DNA of 40,600 nt, taken from NCBI GenBank assembly GCA_028277515.1, contig JANQGC010000223.1:1-40600 (forward strand), written 5' to 3'. Below are positions 31,944 to 39,826 of this stretch, in pieces. Origin of the DNA: Anaerolineae bacterium (lineage in GTDB: Bacteria > Chloroflexota > Anaerolineae > Promineifilales > Promineifilaceae). Positions within the stretch are counted from its first letter, which is position 1. Each line of letters opens with the position of its first letter. The translations under genes and the position numbers were made by a program. The notes under the pieces were generated by a model. It was given only the letters and a program-made list of their open reading frames with translations, was not told the DNA's origin and made no database searches.

Positions 31944-32432
31944 ATGACCTGGCACGATATCATCAGTAAGGATGTTGCGTATTCAAAAAAGATCTCTCGT
32001 TTAACCGAAAAACCGTTTTTTCGAGGGATTGCCTGGATCATTGCCCGAACGGGAGATAGCTGGGTTTGGTTTCTACTTTCCATCCTATTTATTTGGCAGC
32101 AACCCCGATTTGGCTGGTTACTATTAGCAACGGTTGCGTTAACAGCGCTGCTGACGGCAGTGGCCAAAGGCGTGTTTAAGAGGGAACGTCCGGCCCCCAA
32201 ATGGGCTATCTCTACCGATAAGTATGCATTTCCATCCGGTCATGCTGCGCGGGCCGGGGCGGTAGCCGTGACATTGAGTGTTACATTTCCATCATGGACA
32301 ATCTTTTTTTTCCTGTGGGCATTTCTGGTATGCTTCTCGCGCGTCGCGTTGTCCCGCCACTTTGTAAGCGATGTGGTTGGCGGTTTTCTCTTCGGTGTTT
32401 TGATAAGTCTCATATTGCAAATTATTTTTTAA
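31944..32432 (+). CDS. PAP2-family membrane phosphatase
   Basis: This is a 162-residue PAP2 protein with about five membrane helices. All three phosphatase motifs are present: KGVFKRERPAP (K-x6-RP), PSGHA and SRVALSRHFVSDVVGG (SR-x5-H-x3-D). These enzymes remove phosphate from lipid phosphates such as phosphatidate, phosphatidylglycerophosphate or undecaprenyl pyrophosphate. The small size fits the compact bacterial group. The start at 31944 begins MTWHDII; an upstream frame extension overlaps the previous gene and is not credible. Its closeness to the nucleotidyltransferase suggests a shared lipid or isoprenoid-phosphate step, which is inference. Confidence 0.9.
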   Translation: MTWHDIISKDVAYSKKISRLTEKPFFRGIAWIIARTGDSWVWFLLSILFIWQQPRFGWLLLATVALTALLTAVAKGVFKRERPAPKWAISTDKYAFPSGHAARAGAVAVTLSVTFPSWTIFFFLWAFLVCFSRVALSRHFVSDVVGGFLFGVLISLILQIIF

Positions 32433-32472
32433 TCAAATTGTAGAACAGTGTTACTGAAATTTATTTGCAAAG

Positions 32473-32554
32473 AAATTCGACAACTTTTCACTTGAATATT
32501 GGTGAAAACCATTGAATAAAAAGTTGTCAGATTTTTGGTAACACAATAGTAGGT
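32473..32554. repeat. Family C dispersed repeat, copy C2
   Basis: AAATTCGACAACTTTTCACT opens this copy and AAAAAGTTGTCAGATTTTTG closes the core, followed by the tail GGTAACACAATAGTAGG. It is in the same orientation as C1. The arms pair (GACAACTTTT with AAAAGTTGTC), and the AGG at the end of the tail may be used as the ribosome binding site of the following gene. Confidence 0.75.
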
Positions 32555-32562
32555 AAATTGAT

Positions 32563-33588
32563 ATGCAAGACCAGTATAAATACATCGCTATTGAAGGCGT
32601 CATTGGTATTGGTAAGACGACATTGGCTCGCCTGCTGCAAAAGCAGTTTCAATCCTCTATTTTGCTTGAGGTTTTTGAAGAAAATCCGTTTCTTGCCGAT
32701 TTTTATGATGACAGGCAACGATATGCTTTTCAAACGCAGATTTTTTTCCTGCTCAGCCGGTATCATCAGCAGCATAAGGCAGTGCCTGAAGCGCTTCGTG
32801 AAGGGTTTTTAATTTCAGATTATACCTTTGCTAAGGATGAGCTTTTTGCCTGGCTGAATTTGAAAGATGATGAATTGGCCATGTACGGGCGGGTCCATGC
32901 AGCCTTGAGTGAAAAAATCCCAAAGCCGGATTTGATCGTTTACTTAAAAGCCGATCATGATGTCGTAATGCGCCGCATTGCGCTGCGCGACCGGCCTTAT
33001 GAACGGGATATGGACCCCGAATATATTCGTCTCCTGGCGGAAGCGTATGAGGCATGGCTCAGCAATTTGGTGGAAATTCCGGTCTTGACAATTGATGTCA
33101 GTGAGCTGGATTTTCTTGCACAGCCTGAAGATTTGCAGCAGGCGAGACAAAAAATTGAACAGATTTTGCAGGAACAAGTCCCGCAACCTCATATGATTTC
33201 TGTCGAGAATCAATTGTTAGAGGACGGCCGGTTGGCTTCGTACCAACAGTTTCACAACCGCCTGGATGAGGCCAAAAGTTTTGATCCGGACCTCTTCTTT
33301 AATTACATTTTGCTCACTGAGGAGTTGGGCGAGGTGGCCAAACACCTGGTAAAGATTTGGGGTGAATCCAAGCATTTGGCGAAAGAGGGGCGAACGGCCG
33401 TTGAGGCCCATGAAGAAGCCCTGAATCGGAGCAGGGCAGGTTTGCGTGGTGAATTGGCCGACTTACTGGCTTACACGATAAAGCTGGCTAACTACGCCGG
33501 GATAGATTTGGAACGCGCTTACCGTGATAAAATGCGCCAAAATATCGACCGCACCTGGCATTCGGAACGCACGCTGCCAACAGATTGA
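32563..33588 (+). CDS. Deoxynucleoside kinase fused to a MazG-like pyrophosphohydrolase
   Basis: This is a 341-residue two-domain protein. Residues 5-205 are a deoxynucleoside kinase of the dGK/dCK type: P-loop GVIGIGKT (12-19), the EENPF substrate motif, LISDYTFAKD, and the LID arginines in ALRDRPYERDMD. After a linker, residues 215-341 form a MazG-like all-alpha NTP pyrophosphohydrolase with the metal-binding TEELGEVAKHL and GELADLLAY helices and the closing K-x3-N-x2-R (KMRQNIDR). One half would salvage deoxynucleosides to monophosphates and the other would hydrolyse nucleoside triphosphates, possibly non-canonical ones. Substrates are not assignable from sequence. It follows repeat C2 directly. 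Confidence 0.9.
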   Translation: MQDQYKYIAIEGVIGIGKTTLARLLQKQFQSSILLEVFEENPFLADFYDDRQRYAFQTQIFFLLSRYHQQHKAVPEALREGFLISDYTFAKDELFAWLNLKDDELAMYGRVHAALSEKIPKPDLIVYLKADHDVVMRRIALRDRPYERDMDPEYIRLLAEAYEAWLSNLVEIPVLTIDVSELDFLAQPEDLQQARQKIEQILQEQVPQPHMISVENQLLEDGRLASYQQFHNRLDEAKSFDPDLFFNYILLTEELGEVAKHLVKIWGESKHLAKEGRTAVEAHEEALNRSRAGLRGELADLLAYTIKLANYAGIDLERAYRDKMRQNIDRTWHSERTLPTD

Positions 33589-33593
33589 TTCCG

Positions 33594-34157
33594 TCAATTT
33601 TTTAATTGGGATGAGTGGCGAGTTGTATAAATGGGTCCCTGGGGAGTAAGGTTGCTTTCTATCAAATGAATCTTGCTGACCTGTATCGGTAATGGCTTTA
33701 ATTTAATATTCCCAATCAGCTTTTGCAATTGCAGCTTGTTTTTAACACGGCCGATGGTGATATGAGGGCGAAACGGCCGGTTCTCCGGCTGCCATCCCAG
33801 GTTTTGCAGCGCGGCATCTAACGCCTGTTTCAAAGTTGACACTCTTTTAAGATCCCCACGCAAACCGGCCCAAACGACGTGGGGTCGTTTGCAATTAGGA
33901 AAACAACCCAGGGTATCTAATTCAAATTCGAGTGTATTGTGCTGCTTTGCCAGGCTATCCAATGTGTCATAGAGCGCGGGTAGTGAGGTTTCGGCCGTGT
34001 CGCCTAAGAATCGTAACGTAATGTGCATCAGTTCGGGTTTCACCCAGCGAATAGAGCGATTGAGTATTTGCCGGTTTAATTCGGCAACGGCATTTCCTAG
34101 CAACTTTCGGACATCAGGTGGGAGATGGAAGGCGATGAATGTGCGGATATGACTCAT
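33594..34157 (-). CDS. thpR: RNA 2',3'-cyclic phosphodiesterase (LigT/2H family)
   Basis: This is a 187-residue protein of the 2H phosphoesterase family that hydrolyses 2',3'-cyclic phosphate ends of RNA; early work called it 2'-5' RNA ligase. The two HxT/S motifs are MHITLRF (His45) and RPHITIGR (His132). The opening RTFIAFHLPP is typical. It starts four bases after the stop of the zinc-ribbon protein on the same strand, so translation is probably coupled. It converges with the dNK-MazG gene with five bases between stops. Confidence 0.93.
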   Translation of the reverse strand: MSHIRTFIAFHLPPDVRKLLGNAVAELNRQILNRSIRWVKPELMHITLRFLGDTAETSLPALYDTLDSLAKQHNTLEFELDTLGCFPNCKRPHVVWAGLRGDLKRVSTLKQALDAALQNLGWQPENRPFRPHITIGRVKNKLQLQKLIGNIKLKPLPIQVSKIHLIESNLTPQGPIYTTRHSSQLKN

Positions 34158-34161
34158 AGGC

Positions 34162-34968
34162 TCATTGATTTCCTATGCGGAAGCTGTTCAGGGTGATATC
34201 GATATCATTTTGAAATTCGCGGGCGTCTGCGGCGGCCGTGCAGGCCGAAACCAGGTAAGCGGTGATGGTCCCTGGAGACCAAAGCTGGCGGCAGTGAATA
34301 GGCGGCACATCATGATTGACATCAAATAAGGCGACCATTTCTCCTGCGCTATTTTGAGCTTGGCGGGCATTTTCGACGAGAACATCTTTAAAAGTCTCCT
34401 GGCTGAGGGATGAGACAATTTGTTCGCCCGTCAACTTATTGAGCCGCTCGCTGGCCATGATCAGCAGGAATGTAGAATCATTGCCGGCGAGAAATACCTG
34501 TTCGTTATCTGCAACTAGTGATCCTAATGGTTCACCCGCCTGGTCCAATAGACGGGTATCTTCTATGAAGCTGGCCGCCGCCGGATCGCCGGTTAAATCT
34601 TTTTCCCATATCCACTCCCAATTATCCGGTATGGAAATCGTAAAACGTCGGAGAGGGTCCTGTACCAGTACAAATTCGCTCGATTCGGGTCCCAATTGCA
34701 CGATTGTGGGGTTTTTGGCCAGGGAATTCATAAGCCAAATGAGAGCCATAATAATCAGAATAGTAAGACCGCCATAATAAATGGTTAATGGGATTGGGGT
34801 TGATTGGAGGGTTTCCGCTTGCGCTTCCTCCTTATCGCTTGCGGCTTCTTCCTCTCCTGGTTCGGGAATGATGGGAGATAATTTCCAGCCACAATGCCAG
34901 CACACCGTGTCACTGTCTAAGACGGGACGGTGGCAGTTATCACATATGCGAGACACGACATGTTCCAA
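34162..34968 (-). CDS. Zinc-ribbon, single-pass membrane protein with extracytoplasmic domain
   Basis: This is a 268-residue protein. A cytoplasmic zinc ribbon at the N terminus uses Cys9, Cys12, Cys23 and Cys26. An acidic linker (37-52) precedes a membrane helix (about 61-81). The remaining 185 residues, beginning with PTIVQLGPESSEFVLVQDPLRRFTISIP, resemble a PsbP-like beta-rich domain outside the membrane, with a Cys pair near 225 and 242. Function is unknown. The frame opens with TTG at 34968; a GTG four codons on is an alternative. A TATAAT on the minus strand (35000-35005) is placed for a leader of about 25 bases. It is probably cotranscribed with thpR. Confidence 0.75.
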   Translation of the reverse strand: MEHVVSRICDNCHRPVLDSDTVCWHCGWKLSPIIPEPGEEEAASDKEEAQAETLQSTPIPLTIYYGGLTILIIMALIWLMNSLAKNPTIVQLGPESSEFVLVQDPLRRFTISIPDNWEWIWEKDLTGDPAAASFIEDTRLLDQAGEPLGSLVADNEQVFLAGNDSTFLLIMASERLNKLTGEQIVSSLSQETFKDVLVENARQAQNSAGEMVALFDVNHDVPPIHCRQLWSPGTITAYLVSACTAAADAREFQNDIDITLNSFRIGNQ

Positions 34969-34999
34969 TATTTGTTAAGTAGTTTACTAATACCATGTA

Positions 35000-35005
35000 A
35001 TTATA
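35000..35005 (-). promoter_or_regulatory. -10 element for the zinc-ribbon protein and thpR
   Basis: A perfect TATAAT on the minus strand lies 31 bases before the TTG start. The -35 region is poor. A second TATAAT on the plus strand (35033-35038) has no gene to drive. Confidence 0.35.
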
Positions 35006-35092
35006 TTGGCGGAATCCCTTAGTTTGCTTCTCTATAATAGTGTTAACAAAGCAAATTAATGCTTAACATTTTCCTCTTTTTCTCCTCTTCCC

Positions 35093-35124
35093 ACAAGAAG
35101 CCCCGCGACCGCGGGGCTTCTTGT
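35093..35124. terminator. Strong palindromic hairpin, possible terminator
   Basis: ACAAGAAGCCCCGCG and its complement form a stem of about 14-15 bp around ACC. It lies downstream of RNase J (minus strand), after repeat C3. No T-run follows on either strand, so it may need Rho or act as an mRNA 3' end protector instead of a classic terminator. Confidence 0.5.
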
Positions 35125-35161
35125 AGTTTGAATGCTGAGCAATTAATTATTGTGTGACCTA

Positions 35162-35250
35162 AAATTTGACAACTTTAATTGAATGGTTTTCGCTCTATAT
35201 CAAGTGAAAAGTTGTCAAATTTCTGTGCGAATGATTTTGGTAACAGTGTA
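35162..35250. repeat. Family C dispersed repeat, copy C3 (inverted core)
   Basis: AAATTTGACAACTTTAATTG to AGTTGTCAAATTTC matches C2 when reverse-complemented, including the CACTTGATAT and GAAAACCATT blocks. The tail TTTTGGTAACAGTGTA is on the same side as in C1 and C2, so the core seems to have flipped relative to the tail. It lies immediately after the RNase J stop codon. Confidence 0.7.
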
Positions 35251-35259
35251 TTAATTGTG

Positions 35260-36897
35260 TTAACGTAATATGACTTGAACGATAGGCCGTCTTCGCGTTT
35301 CATCATAAAGGTAGCGGCTTAAGAAGTCTTCAATTCTTTTTGTAAGTTTACGCCGGTCTTTTTGCCCATTGTTTAAAGCGCGTTCAATGGCATTTTCTGC
35401 CCCATCATACAGTTCTTGTGCGCTTTGTGAATCAACGAATCCGCGCGTGCGGAATTCCGGTGTACTGGCCAATTGCCCTTTATTATTTATGGATAGCACG
35501 GCGAAAAAGAAACCTGCCTGGGCCAGTTTGTCCCGGTCGCGCACGACTGACCAGCCTATATCGCCAACGCCGGCTCCATCAACGAATACATAGCCGCCAG
35601 GCATGCGCGGACAAATGGTTAAGCTGTCGCGCGTTAGTTCCAAGGGAGTGCCGTTTTCAACGACAGCGATATTTTCTTTGGGAATTCCTAATTCCTCAGC
35701 CATTTGACCATGCAGGCGTAGGTGGCGCAGCTCGCCATGAACAGGGATCAGGAATTTCGGCCGGATCATATTTATCAACAGTTTCATTTCTTCTCTGCTG
35801 GCGTGTCCTGAAACATGCACATTGGCGATTTGATCGTATAAGACATTGGCACCCCGCTGGTAGAGCCGGTTAATCGTACGGTACACCATTTCTTCGTTTC
35901 CAGGGATGGCATGGGCGGAGAAAACAACGGTATCTCCTTCTTGTATGCTCAGGTTGCGGTGCCGGCCGTGGGAAAGGCGGCCGAGTACGGCCGATGGTTC
36001 CCCTTGCGCCCCGGTGGCCATAATCACAACTTTGCTCGGTGGAATATTTGAAATCTGCTTGATATCAATGAGCAAATCGTCGGGAATGTTCAAATAGCCC
36101 ATTTTAGTAGCGATTTTTGTGTTTTCCCGCATGGAACGGCCGGTGATGGCCATTTTGCGTCCATATCGCACGGCCGTGTCGGCCACCTGTTGGATGCGCG
36201 AAATCAACGAGGCAAAGGTGGCAATGATGATGCGCCCTTTCGCTTTACGAAATACCTCTTCAAATCCTTCGGCCACGATCGATTCGGATGGTGTCCAGCC
36301 TGGTTTATCAGCGTTGGTGCTGTCTGCCAACAAGGCCAATACGCCTCGATTGGAGAATTCGGCTAACTTAGCGAAATCAGGAGGCCAACCGTCGGCAGGT
36401 GTGTGGTCAAACTTGTAATCTCCTGTATGGACAATCAAGCCCACCGGCGTTGTAATACCAAAGCCGACGCAATCAGGAATGCTGTGCGCGACGTGGAACG
36501 GTTCTAGTTTAAAAGGACCAATTCGCAGGACATCTCCCGCTTCAAACGTTCTCAAATTAACTTGATGGAGAATATTTGCCTGGCGTAGTTTTCCTTCAAT
36601 CAATCCCGTGGTTAAGGGTGTTGCATAAATGGGCGCATCAATATCCTTCATCAAGTGCTGCAAGGCTCCAACATGGTCTTCATGACCGTGGGTGACCATG
36701 ACAGCCTCAATTTGATCCCGTTTGTCTAAAATATAGTTGTAGTCGGGAATGATCGTGTCGATTCCCAACATGTCATTTTCAGGAAACATGATGCCGGCAT
36801 CAATAATTATCATCGAATTTTGATACTCAATAACTGTCATGTTCTTGCCAATTTCCCCAAGTCCGCCCAGGGGAATGATTTTTAGTAATGGTTTCAT
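35260..36897 (-). CDS. rnj: Ribonuclease J
   Basis: This 545-residue metallo-beta-lactamase/beta-CASP enzyme acts as a 5'-3' exonuclease and endonuclease in mRNA decay and rRNA maturation. The zinc motif HGHEDH is at residues 70-75, later followed by HTGDYKFD and the beta-CASP region with SGHASREEMKLLINMIRPKF. The C-terminal 90 residues form the dimerisation or RNA-binding domain. GGAGG upstream of the ATG is strong. It is monocistronic, flanked by structured gaps. Presence of RNase J rather than an obvious RNase E fits a Chloroflexota-type decay machinery. Confidence 0.97.
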   Translation of the reverse strand: MKPLLKIIPLGGLGEIGKNMTVIEYQNSMIIIDAGIMFPENDMLGIDTIIPDYNYILDKRDQIEAVMVTHGHEDHVGALQHLMKDIDAPIYATPLTTGLIEGKLRQANILHQVNLRTFEAGDVLRIGPFKLEPFHVAHSIPDCVGFGITTPVGLIVHTGDYKFDHTPADGWPPDFAKLAEFSNRGVLALLADSTNADKPGWTPSESIVAEGFEEVFRKAKGRIIIATFASLISRIQQVADTAVRYGRKMAITGRSMRENTKIATKMGYLNIPDDLLIDIKQISNIPPSKVVIMATGAQGEPSAVLGRLSHGRHRNLSIQEGDTVVFSAHAIPGNEEMVYRTINRLYQRGANVLYDQIANVHVSGHASREEMKLLINMIRPKFLIPVHGELRHLRLHGQMAEELGIPKENIAVVENGTPLELTRDSLTICPRMPGGYVFVDGAGVGDIGWSVVRDRDKLAQAGFFFAVLSINNKGQLASTPEFRTRGFVDSQSAQELYDGAENAIERALNNGQKDRRKLTKRIEDFLSRYLYDETRRRPIVQVILR

Positions 36898-37106
36898 TAT
36901 TCCTCCGAATTTCCTCGGAAATGCTGCTGTTTAGATAAAGTTGCAACCAGATCCAGGGAAAATCTTTTAATCAATTTTGTTTATAGGCTGAGAGAAGGTG
37001 ATTTTTAACAGGCAGCGCAATCATCGTCCTAAGTACTTTTTACTTAGGATTATTTAACTGCCAATCAGCTCCCTCGATACGCTTTATTGAACTTGACGAA
37101 ATAAGT

Positions 37107-37197
37107 GGGTAAACGTAACCGAGGATTCATATCCTCGCCGGAGGAGCGCGAAATGGATTTCGCGGTTACAAAGTTTACCTGTTTAAATATACAAGAT
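37107..37197. repeat. Dispersed structured repeat, family A copy A2
   Basis: This 91-bp element is nearly identical to 5880-5967 and in the same plus-strand orientation. The outer stem is GTAACC/GGTTAC. The inner hairpins are GAGGAT-TCAT-ATCCTC and CGCGAAA-TGGA-TTTCGCG, the latter fully paired here. It ends in GTTTAAATATACAAGAT. A three-base insertion after the right stem is the main length difference from A1. Confidence 0.8.
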
Positions 37198-37261
37198 CTG
37201 TGAAGCGTGAAATTATTATTGTTTAAACGTCTAGAGATGACGCTATTTAAATTAAAGATAG

Positions 37262-37285
37262 ATCCAACCTTCACCAAGGTTGGAT
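37262..37285 (-). terminator. Possible terminator of the PP2C transcript
   Basis: ATCCAACCTT and AAGGTTGGAT form a 10-bp stem with a four-base loop, about 150 bases past the PP2C stop. On the minus strand it is followed by CTATCTTTAATTT, which is only partly U-rich, so efficiency is uncertain. Confidence 0.4.
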
Positions 37286-37435
37286 TTGATACATTCGATT
37301 TTAGTGTGATTTCTAACTAATACTCCAGATAAAATTATTGTTGATAAAAAATTATACCGGTCTAGCTTTGCTTGTAACCGTCAATTGCGTAAGAAAGCAG
37401 CCGGTTTAGGGTCAACTTGAATTGATTGGCAATGT

Positions 37436-38362
37436 TCAAACGCGCAGCCACAACCATACAAGTATGATAAGCACAGTTTGTATGATTGACAAGAAAATTG
37501 TAAAAGGGATTAAGAAAGCGCGGTTGGGTCTGGTCTCATTTTGGTGGTTATTGGCTAAAGGCATAGCCACTTCAGGGATAGCTTCCTCAATTGTTTGATC
37601 TTGCTGAACGTCTCCATAGGCAATTATCGCCGATGAGATGTTATCCTGGCCGCCTCTTTCAATGGCTAATTCGATCAGTCTGTCGTTTGCTGCATCCAAA
37701 TCATCGCGGTTGATGATTTCGCTTATTTCTTGATCCTCAACGTGCCTTGTTAAGCCGTCCGAGCAGAGCAAGAGCTTGTCTCCTGGAAGTAACGGAACTT
37801 CAAACAAATCGATCTTGGGGGTCTTTTCTGAGCCTATGCTGTATAGAATCACATTGCGGTGAGGGTGATGGGCAGCCTCCTCTTCCGTGATTGCTCCTTC
37901 TTCCACCAGCTTGGCCACCAGGCTTTGATCTTTGGTTACCTGGTTTAATGTGTTGCCCCGCCAAAGATAGCCGCGGCTGTCACCGACATTCGCGATATAT
38001 GCGGTTTGATCCAGGATTGTTGCCGCCACCATCGTTGTGGCCATCCGTTTGTTTTCATTACGTTGAGCAACAAGCTTGCGCAAGTCGGTATTGGCGGCCT
38101 GCATGGCAATGACCAGCCTGTGTCCTGGATTCTGATTGTCGCCGTCCATATAATGGGAAACTGTTTGGTTGCTGGCATACTCGCTAGCAACCTCACCGGC
38201 ATCGGCACCACCAACGCCATCGGCCACGATGTACAACCAACCATTTTTTTCTTGCTCTTCAAAGGTGTTAGGTTCTCGACGAATAATATAATCTTCGTTG
38301 TGATCGCGAACCAGACCTTTGTTGGTCTGCATCGAAGCTCTTATTGGCGCGAGATCATTCAT
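37436..38362 (-). CDS. PP2C-type Ser/Thr protein phosphatase with C-terminal membrane helix
   Basis: This is a 308-residue protein. Residues 5-250 form a PP2C domain: RDHNEDY with a metal-binding Asp, VADGVGG (46-52), NVGDSRGYLWR, LLCSDGL and GGQDNISSAII (about 238-248). The C terminus has a linker and one hydrophobic helix (about 283-304), so the catalytic part should face the cytoplasm. Such enzymes usually oppose PASTA-type Ser/Thr kinases, none of which is in view. It starts 15 bases after the TPR-like gene on the same strand, without a strong ribosome binding site, so coupling to that gene is likely. Confidence 0.93.
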   Translation of the reverse strand: MNDLAPIRASMQTNKGLVRDHNEDYIIRREPNTFEEQEKNGWLYIVADGVGGADAGEVASEYASNQTVSHYMDGDNQNPGHRLVIAMQAANTDLRKLVAQRNENKRMATTMVAATILDQTAYIANVGDSRGYLWRGNTLNQVTKDQSLVAKLVEEGAITEEEAAHHPHRNVILYSIGSEKTPKIDLFEVPLLPGDKLLLCSDGLTRHVEDQEISEIINRDDLDAANDRLIELAIERGGQDNISSAIIAYGDVQQDQTIEEAIPEVAMPLANNHQNETRPNRAFLIPFTIFLSIIQTVLIILVWLWLRV

Positions 38363-38377
38363 GTGGTTGGCTTAATT

Positions 38378-39046
38378 CTAAAACAGAATCAAAACGACAA
38401 GAAATGCGAGAACGATAGCTGCCACAATGACGAGGATGGCTAAAATGCGCAGCAGCCAGATTTCTTCTTTGGTTCTACTGTCATTCGCTGATTTTGGGGC
38501 GGAGTGACTTTGCGGAATGTGTAATACGCGCGCTTTTTGCGCACTCTGTTTTGATTCACGCTTGGGTCTTCCGGCGGCTACCGGCCATGATTCTCCATTA
38601 TTTTCGGCCGTTTGTTGGGGAGCCAGTTTCTTATCATCTAAATCTTGCAGCCATTCCGGCAGCTTTGTTGGTGTTTGGGGCTCCTCAACAACCTGTGGGG
38701 GTGTTTCCGGACTATCAAACAGCGGTGTGGAAGGTTTTGACTCTGTTCTGGTGGCCGGCCTGACAGGTTGTTCATTTTTTTCTTCTTTAGCAATAACCGG
38801 CGGGGGAACAGGTGGGGCGGTCAGACGTTTAATCCGGGTCCTGGCAATATCATTTTCCGGATCCAAGGTCACCGCTTTTTGCAGGTAGCGAATCTGGCGA
38901 TCCTTCGGCTCAACGATATGTCCTAATAGAAACCAGGCGTTAGCGTTTTCCGGCTCTTCACTTATCAGGTTGGCCAGCAGTTGTTGGGCAACATCCACCC
39001 GGCCTGCGCGCGTGGCGACGATCGCCTGTTGAAGTTTTAAATCCAT
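38378..39046 (-). CDS. TPR-like protein with C-terminal membrane anchor
   Basis: This is a protein of about 222 residues starting MDLKLQQAIVATRAG. The first 80 residues form one or two TPR-like helical hairpins (AGRVDVAQQLLANLISEEPENANAWFLLG, then RYLQKAVTLDPEN). A long Pro/Glu/Thr-rich disordered linker (about 85-185) leads to a final membrane helix (200-221). ATG 39046 is chosen because GGGAAGG lies just upstream; longer upstream frames have no site. TPR modules bind partner proteins. Being coupled to a PP2C phosphatase anchored the same way suggests a joint membrane signalling complex, which is inference. Confidence 0.75.
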   Translation of the reverse strand: MDLKLQQAIVATRAGRVDVAQQLLANLISEEPENANAWFLLGHIVEPKDRQIRYLQKAVTLDPENDIARTRIKRLTAPPVPPPVIAKEEKNEQPVRPATRTESKPSTPLFDSPETPPQVVEEPQTPTKLPEWLQDLDDKKLAPQQTAENNGESWPVAAGRPKRESKQSAQKARVLHIPQSHSAPKSANDSRTKEEIWLLRILAILVIVAAIVLAFLVVLILF

Positions 39047-39155
39047 GATCCTTCCCACAATTGCCCACTCATTTTTTGGGGCAGGCATTGAAAATTGTAA
39101 CATGACAAGAGCGAAAATACGAGGATAGGGGGTAGATTCCAATCGCTTATTTACA

Positions 39156-39818
39156 CTATTTTTGCGCTAGTTTGTCATAAACAGGGCAAGGAAAAAAATC
39201 GTGAGACTTTTTTAACTCAATCAAGTTGGCACGAACAGGAACGCGGAGATCGGACAGCATTTGGAGCAGGTGACAGATGGATAATCCCATGACACCTAAA
39301 AAGCAGCCATTAAGATGAGCGACAGGTTGGAATTGCTGGTGTTGGATAGCGTAACCGCCGGCCTTGTCAATCGGATCTCCCGTGGCAATATAACCGGCAA
39401 TCTCCGCGTCGCTGTAATCACGCATGGTGACCTCGGCCGTATGTACCCCATGATGTTCATCCCTGGATGTGAGGTCGATTATCGAGACCCCTGTATGCAC
39501 CTCATGCATTTTATTTCTCAAAGATGTAAGCATCTCCCAAGCACGGATGTCATTTCCCGGTTTGCCCAGCATCTCACCATTCGCAGCAACAATTGTGTCG
39601 GCGGCGATAATTAACCTGTTTTCCAAAGGGGAGTCCGGCAAATGTTCGGCCAGTGCACGTGCCTTTAATTGTGCGGTGCGAATACTGTTCAATGCCGGAT
39701 CGGGGTGGGTGATACTGTCTTCATTGACGGGGACGGTTTGGATTTGGAATGGATAACCGCAAAGGTGTAACAATTCCCGGCGTCGGGGAGATTGTGAAGC
39801 GAGGATAAATTGAGTCAT
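39156..39818 (-). CDS. maf: Maf-like nucleoside triphosphate pyrophosphatase
   Basis: This is a 220-residue house-cleaning enzyme that hydrolyses nucleoside triphosphates, including modified ones; some members slow septum formation. Motifs are ASQSPRRRELL (7-17), AADTIVAANGEMLGKP (about 72-87, with the catalytic Asp) and the GDPIDKAGGYAIQ loop (about 146-158) that in this family leans towards dTTP/UTP substrates. The C terminus is slightly extended with a basic tail. It lies downstream of the rplL terminator and upstream of the TPR/PP2C pair on the same strand. Confidence 0.93.
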   Translation of the reverse strand: MTQFILASQSPRRRELLHLCGYPFQIQTVPVNEDSITHPDPALNSIRTAQLKARALAEHLPDSPLENRLIIAADTIVAANGEMLGKPGNDIRAWEMLTSLRNKMHEVHTGVSIIDLTSRDEHHGVHTAEVTMRDYSDAEIAGYIATGDPIDKAGGYAIQHQQFQPVAHLNGCFLGVMGLSICHLLQMLSDLRVPVRANLIELKKSHDFFPCPVYDKLAQK

Positions 39819-39826
39819 ATCTACCC

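Larger units (their letters stand above)
36898..37435. other. Structured intergenic region upstream of rnj
   Basis: This 538-bp AT-rich gap lies between rnj and the PP2C gene, both on the minus strand. It holds a 9-bp stem TCCTAAGTA/TACTTAGGA (37027-37049), the family A copy A2, and a 10-bp stem ATCCAACCTT/AAGGTTGGAT (37262-37285) that could end the PP2C transcript. No convincing -35/-10 pair for rnj was found. A 70-codon frame across A2 is not supported as a gene. Confidence 0.6.

Noticed and set aside
35033..35038. Plus-strand promoter TATAAT
   Set aside because: No plus-strand gene lies downstream and no suitable -35 is present; it is probably chance in AT-rich DNA.
37065..37277. A 70-codon minus-strand frame upstream of rnj
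   Set aside because: It runs across the dispersed element A2, has no ribosome binding site and shows no protein-like pattern.
39047..39142. N-terminal extension of the TPR-like protein
   Set aside because: There is no ribosome binding site for the longer form, while GGGAAGG precedes ATG 39046.
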